From contig NZ_JAPEOS010000003.1 of NCBI RefSeq assembly GCF_026340975.1, forward strand, positions 744,001-808,000: a stretch of 64,000 bases of DNA, read 5' to 3'. Shown here one piece after another: positions 52,432 to 61,670 of this stretch. Positions within the stretch are counted from its first letter, which is position 1, and each line of letters opens with the position of its first letter. Under the pieces are notes generated by a model. The model was not told the origin of the DNA. It made no database searches and worked only from the letters and a program-made list of their open reading frames with translations. A program made the position numbers and the translations under genes. The DNA is from Streptomyces sp. NBC_01214. GTDB lineage: Bacteria; Actinomycetota; Actinomycetes; Streptomycetales; Streptomycetaceae.

Positions 52432-52523
52432 GATTCCTCCTCGCATTGTACGTACGAACATAGTACGGTCGAATCTGAAACGAACGTTCTTTGAGTGATA
52501 GTTTCTCGAGGAGGCGGGGCGGA
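52432..52523. promoter_or_regulatory. Divergent promoter region with palindromes
   Basis: A 92-base AT-richer stretch between divergent genes. It contains GTACGTAC, a second GTAC in ATAGTACG, and the palindrome GAACGTTC. These could be half-sites of a regulator that controls both genes. No regulator gene lies beside it. Confidence 0.5.
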
Positions 52524-53591
52524 ATGCCACCCAAGACAGCGGTACGCACGAGACGTCGAAGGGTCGCGCGGGCCGTGGGCGCGACGCTCGCCGCGCTGGC
52601 CCTCGTGGCGGCGGCGCTGGGCGGGTTGGCGACCTGGCAGAACACCTACGACCTGCGCGAGCGAGCGGTGACGGTACGCCACGGCGGACGCACCCTGGAC
52701 GGCGTGCTGGCCCTGCCCGAAGAAGGGAAGGGGCCCTTCCCCCTCGTCGTCTTCGTCCACGGCGACGGCCCGGTCGACGCCACCCACGACACCTTCTACC
52801 GGCCGATCTGGGAGTCCTTCGCCCGCGCCGGCTACGCCTCGCTGTCCTGGAACAAGCCGGGCGTGGGCGGCTCACCGGGCGACTGGCTCGACCAGTCCAT
52901 GGACGACCGGGCCGATGAGGCCGTCGACGCCATCGCATGGGCCCGGCACCACCCCGACATCGACGGGCGCCGGATCGGCCTGTGGGGCGCCAGCCAGGCG
53001 GGCTGGGTGTTGCCGAAGGTCGCGGCGAAGGACCACGGGATCCGGTTCGTGATCGCGGTCTCGCCCGCCGTCAACTGGCACCAGCAGGGCCGCTACAACC
53101 TCCTCGCCGAGCTGCGCCGCGACGGCGCCGCCGACACCGAGATCGCCGCCGCGCTGCGCCGCCGCGAGACGGGTCTGGAACTGCTCGCGCGCGGAGCCCC
53201 GTACGAGGAGTACGTACGCGCCGTCGGCGATCCGCAGGGCATGACGCCCGCTCGCTGGCGGTTCGTCTCCAAGAACCACACGGCCGACGCCACCGCCGAC
53301 CTGCCGGCCTTGCGCGGCACGCCCGTCCTGCTGGTCCTCGCCGGACACGACGTGAACGTGGACACCGTCGACACCGAGGCCGCCTACGAGCGGCTGCTGC
53401 CCGGGCCCGCCCTGCGCGTCGCCCACTACCCGGGGGCCACCCACGGGCTGGTCGAGCATGCCGTCGAGGCCTCGTGGCTGCGCCTCACCGCGACCGCGGT
53501 GTTCGCACCGAGGGCCTTGTTCGCCGAAGGCTTCCTGACCGACCAGCAGGACTTCCTGGCCTCCGTCGACGAGGAAGGCGCAAAGCGATGA
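52524..53591 (+). CDS. Exported or membrane-anchored alpha/beta hydrolase
   Basis: A 355-residue hydrolase. After an Arg-rich start, a hydrophobic segment (AVGATLAALALVAAALGGLAT) is a signal or anchor. The domain has VVFVHGDGPVDATHDTFYRP, the nucleophile elbow LWGASQAGWVLPK, the Asp in LLVLAGHDVNVDTVDTEAAY and the His in YPGATHGLVEHA. This resembles dienelactone hydrolase or acyl-CoA thioester hydrolase-type enzymes. GGAGG lies before ATG 52524. It is coupled by a 4-base overlap to a DUF418 membrane protein gene. Confidence 0.83.
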   Translation: MPPKTAVRTRRRRVARAVGATLAALALVAAALGGLATWQNTYDLRERAVTVRHGGRTLDGVLALPEEGKGPFPLVVFVHGDGPVDATHDTFYRPIWESFARAGYASLSWNKPGVGGSPGDWLDQSMDDRADEAVDAIAWARHHPDIDGRRIGLWGASQAGWVLPKVAAKDHGIRFVIAVSPAVNWHQQGRYNLLAELRRDGAADTEIAAALRRRETGLELLARGAPYEEYVRAVGDPQGMTPARWRFVSKNHTADATADLPALRGTPVLLVLAGHDVNVDTVDTEAAYERLLPGPALRVAHYPGATHGLVEHAVEASWLRLTATAVFAPRALFAEGFLTDQQDFLASVDEEGAKR

Positions 53592-54838
53592 CTACAGAAC
53601 CCGCCGCGGGACCTGTCCCTGGGCCCGCCATCGGAGGGAACCCCGGAGGGACCGCTCCGGCCGTGCGGCGCCTCGCCGACGTCGACGTCCTGCGGGGCTT
53701 CGCCCTCTGGGGCATCCTGCTCGTCAACATCACCTTCATGGCCTCCGCCTACCGGGGAACCGGAGTGGACGACCCCGCGTTCGGCTCCGCCCTCGACACC
53801 GCCGTTCGCTTCGTCACGGAGGTCTTCTTCGAGGCCAAGTTCTACCTGCTCTTCTCCTTCCTCTTCGGCTACAGCTTCACCCTCCAGATGGCCTCGGCGG
53901 AATGCGCCGGTGCATCCTTCCTGCCGCGCTTCCTCCGGCGCTGCGCGAGCCTGTTCGCCCTCGGTCTGTGCCATGCCGTCTTCCTCTTCCCCGGCGACAT
54001 CCTCACCACCTACGCCGTGCTGGGCCTGGTCCTGCTCGCCGTGCACCGGATCCGGCCGCGCACGGCCGTGCGCACCGCCGTCGTCCTGTTGAGCGCCACC
54101 GCCGTCGCCTACCTGCTGCTGGCCGCGCTGGTCGCCGCCGCCGGCGGCGGGGGCATCGACACCGCCGCAGTCACCGAGCAGGGCCGGCAGTCCACCGAGG
54201 CGCTGCGCGGCGGCGCGGGTTCGGTGATCGCCGCCCACCTGCGGCAGCTGCCCGACGTCGCGTTCATGCTGGCCTTCTTCCAGGCCCCGGCGGCCTTCGC
54301 CGCGTTCCTCCTCGGCCTGGCCGCCGGCAAGCGGAAGATGCTGACCGATCCCGCCCGCCACCTGCCGGTCCTACGGCGCCTGCAGTGGACCGGTTTCACC
54401 GTCGGTGTGGCGGGGGGCCTGGTCTGGGCACACGCGAGCCAGGGATACCCGGGAACCGCCTACCAACTGGTCGCGGTGGCCGTGGACGTGGCGACCGCAC
54501 CGCTCCTCGCGGCGGCCTACGGCGCCACCGTCCTGCGGACCCTGGCCGGTCCCCGAGGCCCACGGCTGGCGGCGGCCCTGGCCCCCGCCGGCCGGATGAC
54601 GCTGACCAACTACCTCACCCAATCGCTCGTGCTGGCCTTCGTGTTCACCGGTTTCGGCGCCGCCCTCATAGGCCGTGTCGCCCCCGCCCTCGTCACCCTG
54701 ACCGCCCTCGCCCTGTTCGCCGCCCAACTCCTCTTCAGTCGCTGGTGGCTGGCCCGCCACCGCTACGGGCCCGTGGAGTGGTTGCTGCGCGCAGCCACCC
54801 TGGGCCGTCTGCCGGAGTGGAAGGTGAAAGCGGTATGA
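53588..54838 (+). CDS. DUF418 polytopic membrane protein
   Basis: A 416-residue membrane protein with about 10 helices. It opens DVDVLRGFALWGILLVNITF, the typical DUF418/YeiB start, and ends with the DUF418 domain (PAGRMTLTNYLTQSLVLAFVFTGFG, LFSRWWLARHRYGPVEWLLR). ATG 53588 overlaps the hydrolase stop (ATGA). The family is related to acyltransferase-3-type membrane proteins and may transfer acyl groups at the membrane. With a coupled alpha/beta hydrolase the pair may modify or remove acyl groups on a cell-surface compound. Confidence 0.88.
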   Translation: MTTEPAAGPVPGPAIGGNPGGTAPAVRRLADVDVLRGFALWGILLVNITFMASAYRGTGVDDPAFGSALDTAVRFVTEVFFEAKFYLLFSFLFGYSFTLQMASAECAGASFLPRFLRRCASLFALGLCHAVFLFPGDILTTYAVLGLVLLAVHRIRPRTAVRTAVVLLSATAVAYLLLAALVAAAGGGGIDTAAVTEQGRQSTEALRGGAGSVIAAHLRQLPDVAFMLAFFQAPAAFAAFLLGLAAGKRKMLTDPARHLPVLRRLQWTGFTVGVAGGLVWAHASQGYPGTAYQLVAVAVDVATAPLLAAAYGATVLRTLAGPRGPRLAAALAPAGRMTLTNYLTQSLVLAFVFTGFGAALIGRVAPALVTLTALALFAAQLLFSRWWLARHRYGPVEWLLRAATLGRLPEWKVKAV

Positions 54839-54984
54839 CGGCACGCCTCTGGTTGGCCCGGGGCGACGCCGCGCCCGCCTCCGCTTCGGCCACGGGCACG
54901 GCCGAGCAGCTGCTCCTCTTCGGCTGGGGCCGCCGCACGCTGAGCGACCTGAAGCCAGTCCGTACCGCCAGCGGACGGCCTTAA
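54835..54984 (+). CDS. Possible 49-residue ORF coupled to the DUF418 gene
   Basis: ATG 54835 overlaps the DUF418 stop (ATGA). The product opens MTARLWLARGDAAPASASAT, then EQLLLFGWGRRTLSDLK. No ribosome binding site is needed if translation is coupled. No family is recognised, and it could be a chance frame. Confidence 0.25.
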   Translation: MTARLWLARGDAAPASASATGTAEQLLLFGWGRRTLSDLKPVRTASGRP

Positions 54985-55086
54985 CGTCGGCCCATGAGCG
55001 CGGGGTTAGGCCTGGTAGAGGCCTTGGAGCCGGACCCTGATGCACCGCTGATGCGGTTCCCGTCGGGCAGGAACCCCCATCGGCGT

Positions 55087-55332
55087 TCAACGGCCGGGTG
55101 GGCTGCTCGAAGGCGACGGCCGTGAGTATTCGTACGGTGGCGGGCTCCACGGTGCGGGGTCGGGCGCGGGCTTGAACGGTCCGGCCCGGTTGGCCATGAG
55201 GATCATCATCGTGCCGACGAAGAGCAGCGTGATGACGATCAGGGCGAGCCCGACGGGGTTGTCGGGGTTGTAGTAGTAGCGGTTCGTTCCCCACTTGCTG
55301 CGCTTGAAGACCGGTTCGTCGTCGTACTGCAC
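55087..55332 (-). CDS. Small one-helix membrane protein
   Basis: An 81-residue protein opening MQYDDEPVFKRSKWGTNRYY, then one membrane helix (PVGLALIVITLLFVGTMMILMA) and a Pro/Ser-rich tail. GTG 55332 has GGAGGG 8 bases upstream. Such proteins are common in Streptomyces and have no known role. It is transcribed away from the GntR gene, with some 380 bases between them that hold no other gene. Confidence 0.7.
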   Translation of the reverse strand: MQYDDEPVFKRSKWGTNRYYYNPDNPVGLALIVITLLFVGTMMILMANRAGPFKPAPDPAPWSPPPYEYSRPSPSSSPPGR

Positions 55333-55692
55333 AGGCCGTGCCCTCCGTCGAAGGTTCTCGGTGGTCCGCCGTGCCGGGGGTGGAAACGCTCGACCTGGAC
55401 GACGAACCTGTCGGCCTCGCCTTGGCGGGTGCACGCGGCCACTGCGACCACGTTGATGTCGCTCACACGAGCATCGTCGCCGACTTCGATCTTTGCCGCA
55501 TCAGGTATCTGCCGTTCTCTCCACACGCTCGGGTCGAAGCCGGAGTGCCGGTCGGCCTTCACCTTCACCTCGGCGGGCACCTGGACGCCAGCCCTACCAA
55601 GTGCCGCTCCGTGCGCGCCGAATGAAGCGCCCGGCTGCCCGTCGCCGCCCGTCCTCCGGTGGGTCCGACCTCTCTCCACAGGAAGCTGATGA

Positions 55693-55709
55693 TGCTAGTG
55701 TCATTAGCA
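55693..55709. promoter_or_regulatory. GntR (YtrA-type) operator over the promoter
   Basis: TGCTAGTGTCATTAGCA is an imperfect palindrome (7 of 8 positions pair) ending 2 bases before the GntR start. YtrA-group regulators bind such sites at their own promoter. The closeness to ATG 55712 suggests a leaderless or nearly leaderless autoregulated mRNA. Confidence 0.6.
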
Positions 55710-55711
55710 CC

Positions 55712-56059
55712 ATGCTGTTGAGATTGCACATCTCGGACAACCGCCCCCTGCACGAGCAAGTAGCGGGCGCGATCAGACGTGCCGTCGCTGAGGGAGAGTG
55801 CGGTCCGGGTGACCGTCTGCCCTCCGCGCGCGACCTTTCCCAGGTGCTGGGGGTCAACGTCAACACGGTCCTCCGCGGTCTTCGCGCGCTGCGCGACGAG
55901 GGGGTGCTGGAGTTCCGGCGCGGGCGCGGTGTGACCGTGGCCGAGGGGGCGGACCAGCGGTCCGTGCTCCTCGACCGCGTGCGCGAACTGGTCGGTGATG
56001 CGGCGCATCTGGGTTACAGCAAGGCCGATCTCATAGAAATGATCAGGGGGCTGGCATGA
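55712..56059 (+). CDS. GntR family regulator, YtrA subfamily
   Basis: A 115-residue regulator. The GntR winged helix is LHEQVAGAIRRAVAEGECGP, GDRLPSARDLSQVLGVNVNT and VLRGLRALRDEGVLEFRRGR. Only a short C-terminal helix follows (about 40 residues), as in the YtrA subgroup. ATG 55712 is used; the upstream frame has no support. Its last bases overlap the next gene (ATGA), a DUF1648 membrane protein, which it most likely represses. Confidence 0.9.
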   Translation: MLLRLHISDNRPLHEQVAGAIRRAVAEGECGPGDRLPSARDLSQVLGVNVNTVLRGLRALRDEGVLEFRRGRGVTVAEGADQRSVLLDRVRELVGDAAHLGYSKADLIEMIRGLA

Positions 56060-57018
56060 CGGAGGGGACGGAACGCAAGCGCGGGGTGCGGTGGGGTGTT
56101 GCGGTCTGGGCCGCAGTGATCACGGCCGTTCTCATCGCACTTCCGTGGGCCGCGAGCGGCCGGCTGCCCGAGCGGCTGGCGACCCACTGGGGTGCCGGCT
56201 CCGGTGGACCGGACGGTTCGATGCCCCTGTGGGCAGCCGCGTTCTTCCCGGCGGTGATCTGGGTGGTCCTCGTACTGCTGATCGTCGTGCTCGGGCGGTG
56301 GCGTGGGGGAGCGACCGTCGGGCTGTTGTTCGGCGGCGTGCTCCTCGTCGGCGCGCAGGTATCCATCGTCAGGGCGAACCTGGATCACACCGACTGGCGG
56401 CAGGCCGATTCCGTGAGCGCGTGGGTCGTGGGGATGGTCGCGGCGGCGGCCGTGGCCGGGCTGGTCGAGTGGGCGGTGATCCGGCGGGGTCGGGCTGCGA
56501 CGTCGCGCGTGGTGGTGAGCGGTCCGAGCATGGAGATTCCGGCCGGCGCGAGGTTCGTGTGGCTCTCACGTACGACGAATCCGTGGCTCCACTGGATCGG
56601 GGCCCTGGCCGGGCTGGTCGTGCTGGCCGCCGTGCTGGCCACGGTCAGCGGACTGGTGGACGTGCCGTGGCCGTTCTTCGCACCGTTCGCCGTGGTCTGC
56701 GTAGCGGTTCTCGCTTGCGCCTCCGTGCAGGCGCGTGTCACCGAGAAGGGCCTGAGCGTGGCCTTCGGTCCGGTCGGCTGGCCGGTGCGGCGCTGGTCCG
56801 CCCAGGACATCGCATCGGCGCGTGCCGAAAGCCGTACCCCCGGCCAGGTGGGGGGCTGGGGGTACCGGCTGAGCGGGTTGGGTACGACGGTCATGCTCCG
56901 CAGCGGCGAGTGCCTGGTGATCCACCCCCGGCGGGGAAGCGAGTTCGCGGTGAGCGTGGACGACGCCGAACGCGGGGCCGCCCTGCTCAACGCCCTGAGT
57001 GCGCAGCGCACCCACTGA
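56056..57018 (+). CDS. DUF1648 membrane protein
   Basis: A 320-residue membrane protein. The DUF1648 region is near the start (LPERLATHWGAGSGGPDGSM, residues 37-56) between two helices. In total about six helices are seen (for example LWAAAFFPAVIWVVLVLLIVVL and WIGALAGLVVLAAVLATVSGL). The C-terminus is soluble and beta-rich (GLSVAFGPVGWPVRRWSAQD). It is coupled to the GntR gene. DUF1648 proteins are often controlled by YtrA-like regulators and linked to cell-envelope stress. No substrate is known. Confidence 0.88.
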   Translation: MTEGTERKRGVRWGVAVWAAVITAVLIALPWAASGRLPERLATHWGAGSGGPDGSMPLWAAAFFPAVIWVVLVLLIVVLGRWRGGATVGLLFGGVLLVGAQVSIVRANLDHTDWRQADSVSAWVVGMVAAAAVAGLVEWAVIRRGRAATSRVVVSGPSMEIPAGARFVWLSRTTNPWLHWIGALAGLVVLAAVLATVSGLVDVPWPFFAPFAVVCVAVLACASVQARVTEKGLSVAFGPVGWPVRRWSAQDIASARAESRTPGQVGGWGYRLSGLGTTVMLRSGECLVIHPRRGSEFAVSVDDAERGAALLNALSAQRTH

Positions 57019-57022
57019 GCCG

Positions 57023-57638
57023 TCAGCGACCCCGGCTCACACGTGGGGCCGGGGTCGCCCGGGCCGTGCGCGCCAGGGCGCGGCCGATGGCGTGATGAAG
57101 GTATGCGCGGGTCAGCCGGAAGCCGGCCGTCCATGCGAGGAGCCTGCTGGGCCGGTCGCCGCGCGAGCAGCACCCGCTCGCCGTGCGACCGCGATGTCCT
57201 CGTAGGCGCTGCCGAGGAAGTAGGTGCAGGCGCCGGAGCGGATCCGCCGCTCGGCGAAGGCCGCCCAGGCGTGGCCGGAGGCGGCGAGCCCTGCGGGTCC
57301 ACCCCAACTGGCGTGCATCCAGGCGTCTTCGGAGTGCAGACCGGCCAGCGCCGGAACGTCCTCGGACGCCAGCCGCCGCACGGTCACGCCGCGCGGTGTA
57401 CGGGGACGACGCGTTCGAAGGCGGAGCCGAGGGCGGGCCGGAACCGCGCATCAGCACGTGGCCCGCGCAGGTGACGGCGAGGACGCGGGGCCGGTCGGGC
57501 CGGTCGGGACGGTATGCCCACCAGCGGCCGGTGCCCGTGGTCAGTACGTGCTCGGCAAGTGCCCCGAGACCGGGGCAGCCGCCGGGGAACCAGCGGATCA
57601 GGGCGGGCCGTTGCTGCGGTGCGACGTCGATCGTCAAC
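57023..57638 (-). pseudogene. GNAT family gene broken by frameshifts
   Basis: Three frames together reproduce a Streptomyces GNAT. The first reads LTIDVAPQQRPALIRWFPGG, GTGRWWAYRPDRP and RVLAVTCAGHVLMRG from TTG 57638. The second reads SAFERVVPVHRAA. The third reads MTVRRLASEDVPALAGLHSE and DAWMHASWGGPAGLAASGHA up to YEDIAV. The first frame returns at the end with RPSRLLAWTAGFRLTRAYLH. Segments in the middle are also shortened. It cannot make one full-length protein. Confidence 0.62.
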
Positions 57639-58247
57639 GCTCCCCAGGGGTGCGCGGGTTGTCGTGCAGGGGAGCGGTGTGCTCCCGGACGGTCCGCAGG
57701 TGAGGGCGTGCCGGTCCGAGCGCCGACCAGGTGGTCGGACCGGAAGCGTGTGAGGGGTGGGGCCCGGTGCCGGCCCCGGCGTGGCGGGGCGGGGCCGGCA
57801 CCGGGTGGACGCGGCCGCCCGCTTACGGGCGGGGGCGGGCGGCCGCGGATCGGGAACGGTGCCTGCGCACCGCCAGGTGAGCGGCGCGCGGGGCCGGGCG
57901 CACCGTGTGCGGTGGCCGGTCGTCGTGGCGCGGACCGCTGTTCATGGTGCGATCCCATCGCATCGGGGACACGGGGGCAAGCGCTGGCAGGCTCCTTGAC
58001 GGCCTCCTGACGTCCGTCCATCAGGACCGCGTCAAAGATCGACTTCCGTGCGGAAGGAACCCGTCAAGGGGTGCTCCCAGGGCCGTCGGCCAGCCGCAGA
58101 CTGGTGGGGCGACGGAGCCGGACGACGGACCGGCGGCACGCGGCTGATGGGCGGTGATCTGAACGCCGTCCGGAGCGGCACAGGGCCCCACCGTGGGGGT
58201 ACGGCCCTGTACGAACGCGTGTCGGTCACCCGTCGCACGACACATGG
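57639..58247. other. Non-coding stretch between the broken GNAT and kdp terminator
   Basis: No gene is recognised in about 600 bases. The main structure is the hairpin at 57763-57805. High-GC frames on both strands are chance. Confidence 0.45.
57763..57805. terminator. Strong hairpin
   Basis: A perfect 16-base inverted repeat, CCCGGTGCCGGCCCCG at 57763-57778 and its complement at 57790-57805, with an 11-base loop. It lies in a gene-free stretch upstream of the broken GNAT and could terminate transcripts from either side. Confidence 0.6.
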
Positions 58248-58289
58248 GCCGTCCGGCCCTCCGGTATGGGGATACCGGGGCCGGACGGC
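58248..58289 (-). terminator. Terminator of the kdp operon
   Basis: A long interrupted hairpin. GCCGTCCGGCCC (58248-58259) and CCGGTAT (58261-58267) pair with ATACCGG (58272-58278) and GGCCGGACGGC (58279-58289). It lies about 75 bases after the kdpD stop. Confidence 0.75.
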
Positions 58290-58362
58290 TCGCGTGGTTC
58301 CGTCGCCATCCCGCGCCCGGGGCGCTCGTACCGTCGGCGCGGCTGCACCGGTCGCTCCGACG

Positions 58363-60906
58363 TCAGGTGACCGCAGACGTCGGGAGCTCCGGCGACACCG
58401 GAGGGCCGTCCCCCGCTATGGGGAGGGTGATGACCATGGTGAGGCCGCCGCCGGGCGTGTCCTCGGCGGTGAGGGTGCCTCCGATGGCCTCGGTGAAGCC
58501 GCGGGCGACGGCGAGACCGAGGCCGACGCCGGCACCGCGCGGAGCGTCGCCGTGGCGCTGGAAGGGTTCGAAGATGCGGTTCTTGGCCTCATCGGGGACA
58601 CCCGGCCCGCGGTCGACGACGCGCAGCTCGACGCGGCTCGCAAGGGCGCTGGCGGAGACGTTGACGGGTTGGCCGGTGGGGCTGTACTTGACGGCGTTCT
58701 CGACGATGTTGGCGACGGCCCGCTCCAGCAGTCCGCGGTCGACGGCGACCATGGGCAGGGTCTCGGGGATGTCCAGGTCCACGCTCTCCTCCGGTACGCC
58801 GCCCAACGCCATCGGGACGACCTCGTCGAGGTCGGTCTCCCGGATCAGGGGGACGACGGTGCCGGTGTTGAGGCGGGACATGTCCAGGAGGTTCCCGATC
58901 AGTGCGGCGAGGCGGTCGGCGCCGTCCTCGATGCCTTCCAGGAGTTCCGCCGTGTCCTCCTCGGACCACTCGACGTCGTCGGAGCGCAGCGAGGTGACGG
59001 AGGCCTTGATGCCGGCGAGCGGGGTCCGCAGGTCGTGGCTGACCGCGGCGAGCAGGGCCGTACGGATGCGATTGGCCTCGGCGAGTTCACGGGACTTCTC
59101 CGCCTCGTCGACGAGGCGCTGGCGGTCGAGTACGACGGCCGCCTGGGCCGCGAAGGCGCCGAGCACGCGCCGGTCCTCGGCGGGCAGGACCCGGCCGGTC
59201 AGGGCGAGGGCCATGTTCTCGCCGATGGGCAGGTCCACGTCCGCGTCCTCGGGGCGGACGACCGTGCCGGTGCCGACGGATGCCGCCGTCGTCCAGGGAT
59301 CTACCTCGCTCGTGCGCTCCAGGAGTACGACGGACTGCATGGCGAAGGTTTCGCGGAGCCGCTCCAGGAGGGCGTCGAGGGAGTTCTCGCCGCGCAGGAC
59401 GCTGCCGGCGAGGAAGGAGAGGATCTCGGATTCGGCGCGCAGCCGGGCCGCCTGGTGGGTGCGCCGGGCGGCCAGGTCGACCACGGAGGCCACGGACACG
59501 GCCACGCCGACGAAGATCGCGATGGCGACGATGTTCTTGGGATCGGCGATGGTGAGTTTGTGGACGGGCGGGGTGAAGTAGTAGTTCAGGAGCAGGGACC
59601 CGAACGCTGCCGAGGCGAGCGCCGGGAGCAGCCCGCCGAGCAGGGCCGCCGCCACCGTGCAGGTGAGGAAGAGCAGCATGTCGTTCGCGAGCCCGAGCTC
59701 GGGGACGAGCTGGCTGAGCAGCACGGCGAGCAGGGCCGGGCCGGCGATGCCGGTGACCCAGCCCCAGATGATGCGGGAACGGCCGAGCCGCGCGCCACGG
59801 GCCACGGGCAGGCCGCGCCCCTTGGCGGCCTCGTCGTGGGTGACGATGTGGACGTCGAGGTCCGGGCCCGATTCGCGGGCGACGGTGGCGCTGACACCGG
59901 GCCTGAAGACGGACTGCCAGGAGCGCCGCCGGCTGACGCCCAGCACGATCTGCGTGGCGTTGCAGCCGCGGGCGAACTCCAGCAGCGCGTCGGGGACGTC
60001 GTCGCCTATGACGTGGTGGAAGGTGCCGCCGAGGTCCTCGACCAGGGTGCGCTGGACGGCCAGTTCCTTGGGCGAGGCGGAGGTGAGCCCGTCGCTGGCG
60101 GCGATGTAGACGGCCAGGACCTCGCCGCCCGCGCCCTTCTCGGCGAGCCGGGCCGCGCGGCGGATGAGCGTACGTCCTTCGGGGCCACCGGTCAGACCGA
60201 CGACGATCCGCTCGCGCGCCTGCCAGGTGGAGCGGATGTTGTGCTCGCCGCGGTACTCCTGGAGGTACTCGTCCACCCGGTCGGCGACCCACAGCAGGGC
60301 CAACTCGCGCAGCGCGGTCAGGTTTCCGGGCCGGAAGTAGTTCGAGAGGGCCGCGTCGACCTTGTCGGGCTTGTAGACGTTGCCGTGGGCCATGCGGCGG
60401 CGCAGTGCTTGCGGGGACATGTCGACGAGCTCGATCTGATCCGCCCGGCGCGCGACCTCGTCGGGTACGGTCTCGCGCTGCCGTACGCCGGTGATGGTCT
60501 CGACGACGTCGCCCAGCGATTCGAGATGCTGGATGTTCACGGTGGAGATGACGTCGATGCCGGCCTGGAGGAGCTCTTCGACGTCTTGCCAACGCTTGGC
60601 GTTGCGCGAGCCGGGAACGTTGGTGTGCGCGAGCTCGTCCACCAGCGCCACGGCGGGGCGCCGGGCGAGGATCGCGTCCACGTCCATCTCGGTGAACGTG
60701 GAGCCGCGGTACTCCAGCTCGCACCGCTCGATGAGCTCGAGTCCGTGCAGCATCACCTCGGTGCGCGGACGGCTGTGGTGCTCGACGAAGCCGACGACGC
60801 AGTCGGTGCCCCGCTCGACCCGGCGGTGCGCCTCGGACAGCATGGCGTACGTCTTGCCGACGCCCGGTGCCGCACCGAGGTAGATGCGGAGCTTGCCGCG
60901 TCCCAT
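58363..60906 (-). CDS. kdpD: Osmosensitive K+ channel sensor histidine kinase
   Basis: An 847-residue KdpD. The N-terminal KdpD domain opens MGRGKLRIYLGAAPGVGKTY with an intact Walker A (GAAPGVGKT) and VDELAHTNVPGSRN. A USP domain follows (about 235-365, IVVGLTGGPEGRTLIRRAAR). Four membrane helices lie near 390-490 (DMLLFLTCTVAAALLGGLLP), then a GAF-like region, the H-box AAVSHDLRTPLAG near 640, and N and G boxes (ENAVKYSP, GAGVGLGLAVA). It phosphorylates KdpE when potassium is low. ATG 60906 is used; the frame extends upstream without support. Confidence 0.95.
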   Translation of the reverse strand: MGRGKLRIYLGAAPGVGKTYAMLSEAHRRVERGTDCVVGFVEHHSRPRTEVMLHGLELIERCELEYRGSTFTEMDVDAILARRPAVALVDELAHTNVPGSRNAKRWQDVEELLQAGIDVISTVNIQHLESLGDVVETITGVRQRETVPDEVARRADQIELVDMSPQALRRRMAHGNVYKPDKVDAALSNYFRPGNLTALRELALLWVADRVDEYLQEYRGEHNIRSTWQARERIVVGLTGGPEGRTLIRRAARLAEKGAGGEVLAVYIAASDGLTSASPKELAVQRTLVEDLGGTFHHVIGDDVPDALLEFARGCNATQIVLGVSRRRSWQSVFRPGVSATVARESGPDLDVHIVTHDEAAKGRGLPVARGARLGRSRIIWGWVTGIAGPALLAVLLSQLVPELGLANDMLLFLTCTVAAALLGGLLPALASAAFGSLLLNYYFTPPVHKLTIADPKNIVAIAIFVGVAVSVASVVDLAARRTHQAARLRAESEILSFLAGSVLRGENSLDALLERLRETFAMQSVVLLERTSEVDPWTTAASVGTGTVVRPEDADVDLPIGENMALALTGRVLPAEDRRVLGAFAAQAAVVLDRQRLVDEAEKSRELAEANRIRTALLAAVSHDLRTPLAGIKASVTSLRSDDVEWSEEDTAELLEGIEDGADRLAALIGNLLDMSRLNTGTVVPLIRETDLDEVVPMALGGVPEESVDLDIPETLPMVAVDRGLLERAVANIVENAVKYSPTGQPVNVSASALASRVELRVVDRGPGVPDEAKNRIFEPFQRHGDAPRGAGVGLGLAVARGFTEAIGGTLTAEDTPGGGLTMVITLPIAGDGPPVSPELPTSAVT

Positions 60907-60944
60907 GTTCAGACTTTCTTCTCTGTTGGCGATCGGGCGGGTGA

Positions 60945-61634
60945 TCAGGGTTCGAAGCGGTAGCCCATGCCCGGTTCGGTGATCAGGTGCCGCGGGTGTG
61001 AGGGGTCCGCTTCCAGCTTGCGCCGGAGCTGAGCCATGTATACGCGCAGGTAGTTGGTGTTCTCCCCGTAGGTCGGTCCCCAGACCTCCAGTAACAGCCG
61101 ACTTTGGGTGATCAACCGGCCCGGGTGGGTGATGAGGATTTCCAGCAGGTGCCACTCGGTCGGGGTCAGCCGTACCGTGCGTTCGCCCCGGTGCACCTTC
61201 TTCGCGACCAGGTCGACGGTGAACTCGTCGGTCGTGACCACGGTGACCTTCTCGGCCCGGGAGTCAGCCGTCGGCTCCTGCCTGCGGGCGGCCGCCCGCA
61301 GCCGGGCCAGGAGCTCGTCCATGCTGAACGGTTTCGTCACGTAGTCGTCCGCGCCGGCATCCAGCGCCCGGATCTTGTCCTCCGAGGTGTGGCGCGCGGA
61401 GAGGACCAGGATGGGGACCCGGCTCCAGTCGCGGACGCGCTTGATGACGTCGATGCCGTCCATGTCGGGCAGGCCGAGGTCCAGCACTATGACGTCCGGC
61501 TTGCGGGCGGCTGCGAGCAGCAGGGCCGAGCCGCCGTCGGGGGCCTCGTCGACGTCGAACTTGCGCGCCTGGAGATTGATCTTCAGCGCGCGGACGAGCT
61601 GAGGGTCGTCCTCCACCACCAGCACCCGGGTCAT
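60945..61634 (-). CDS. kdpE: KdpE response regulator (OmpR family)
   Basis: A 229-residue OmpR/PhoB regulator. The receiver has the acidic pair EDDPQL and phosphoacceptor Asp in VIVLDLGLPDMDGI (about D52), and ends with GADDYVTKPFSMDELLAR. The DNA-binding winged helix has VRLTPTEWHLLEILITHPGR and TNYLRVYMAQLRRKLEADPS. It ends 38 bases before kdpD and should activate the kdp promoter. Confidence 0.95.
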   Translation of the reverse strand: MTRVLVVEDDPQLVRALKINLQARKFDVDEAPDGGSALLLAAARKPDVIVLDLGLPDMDGIDVIKRVRDWSRVPILVLSARHTSEDKIRALDAGADDYVTKPFSMDELLARLRAAARRQEPTADSRAEKVTVVTTDEFTVDLVAKKVHRGERTVRLTPTEWHLLEILITHPGRLITQSRLLLEVWGPTYGENTNYLRVYMAQLRRKLEADPSHPRHLITEPGMGYRFEP

Positions 61635-61670
61635 CGGTGTGCAGCCTTTCCTTCGTCGCGGGCACGGTGA

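Noticed and set aside
58048..60963. A 971-codon plus-strand open frame over kdpD
   Set aside because: Antisense to an unmistakable KdpD. No domain or ribosome binding site supports it.
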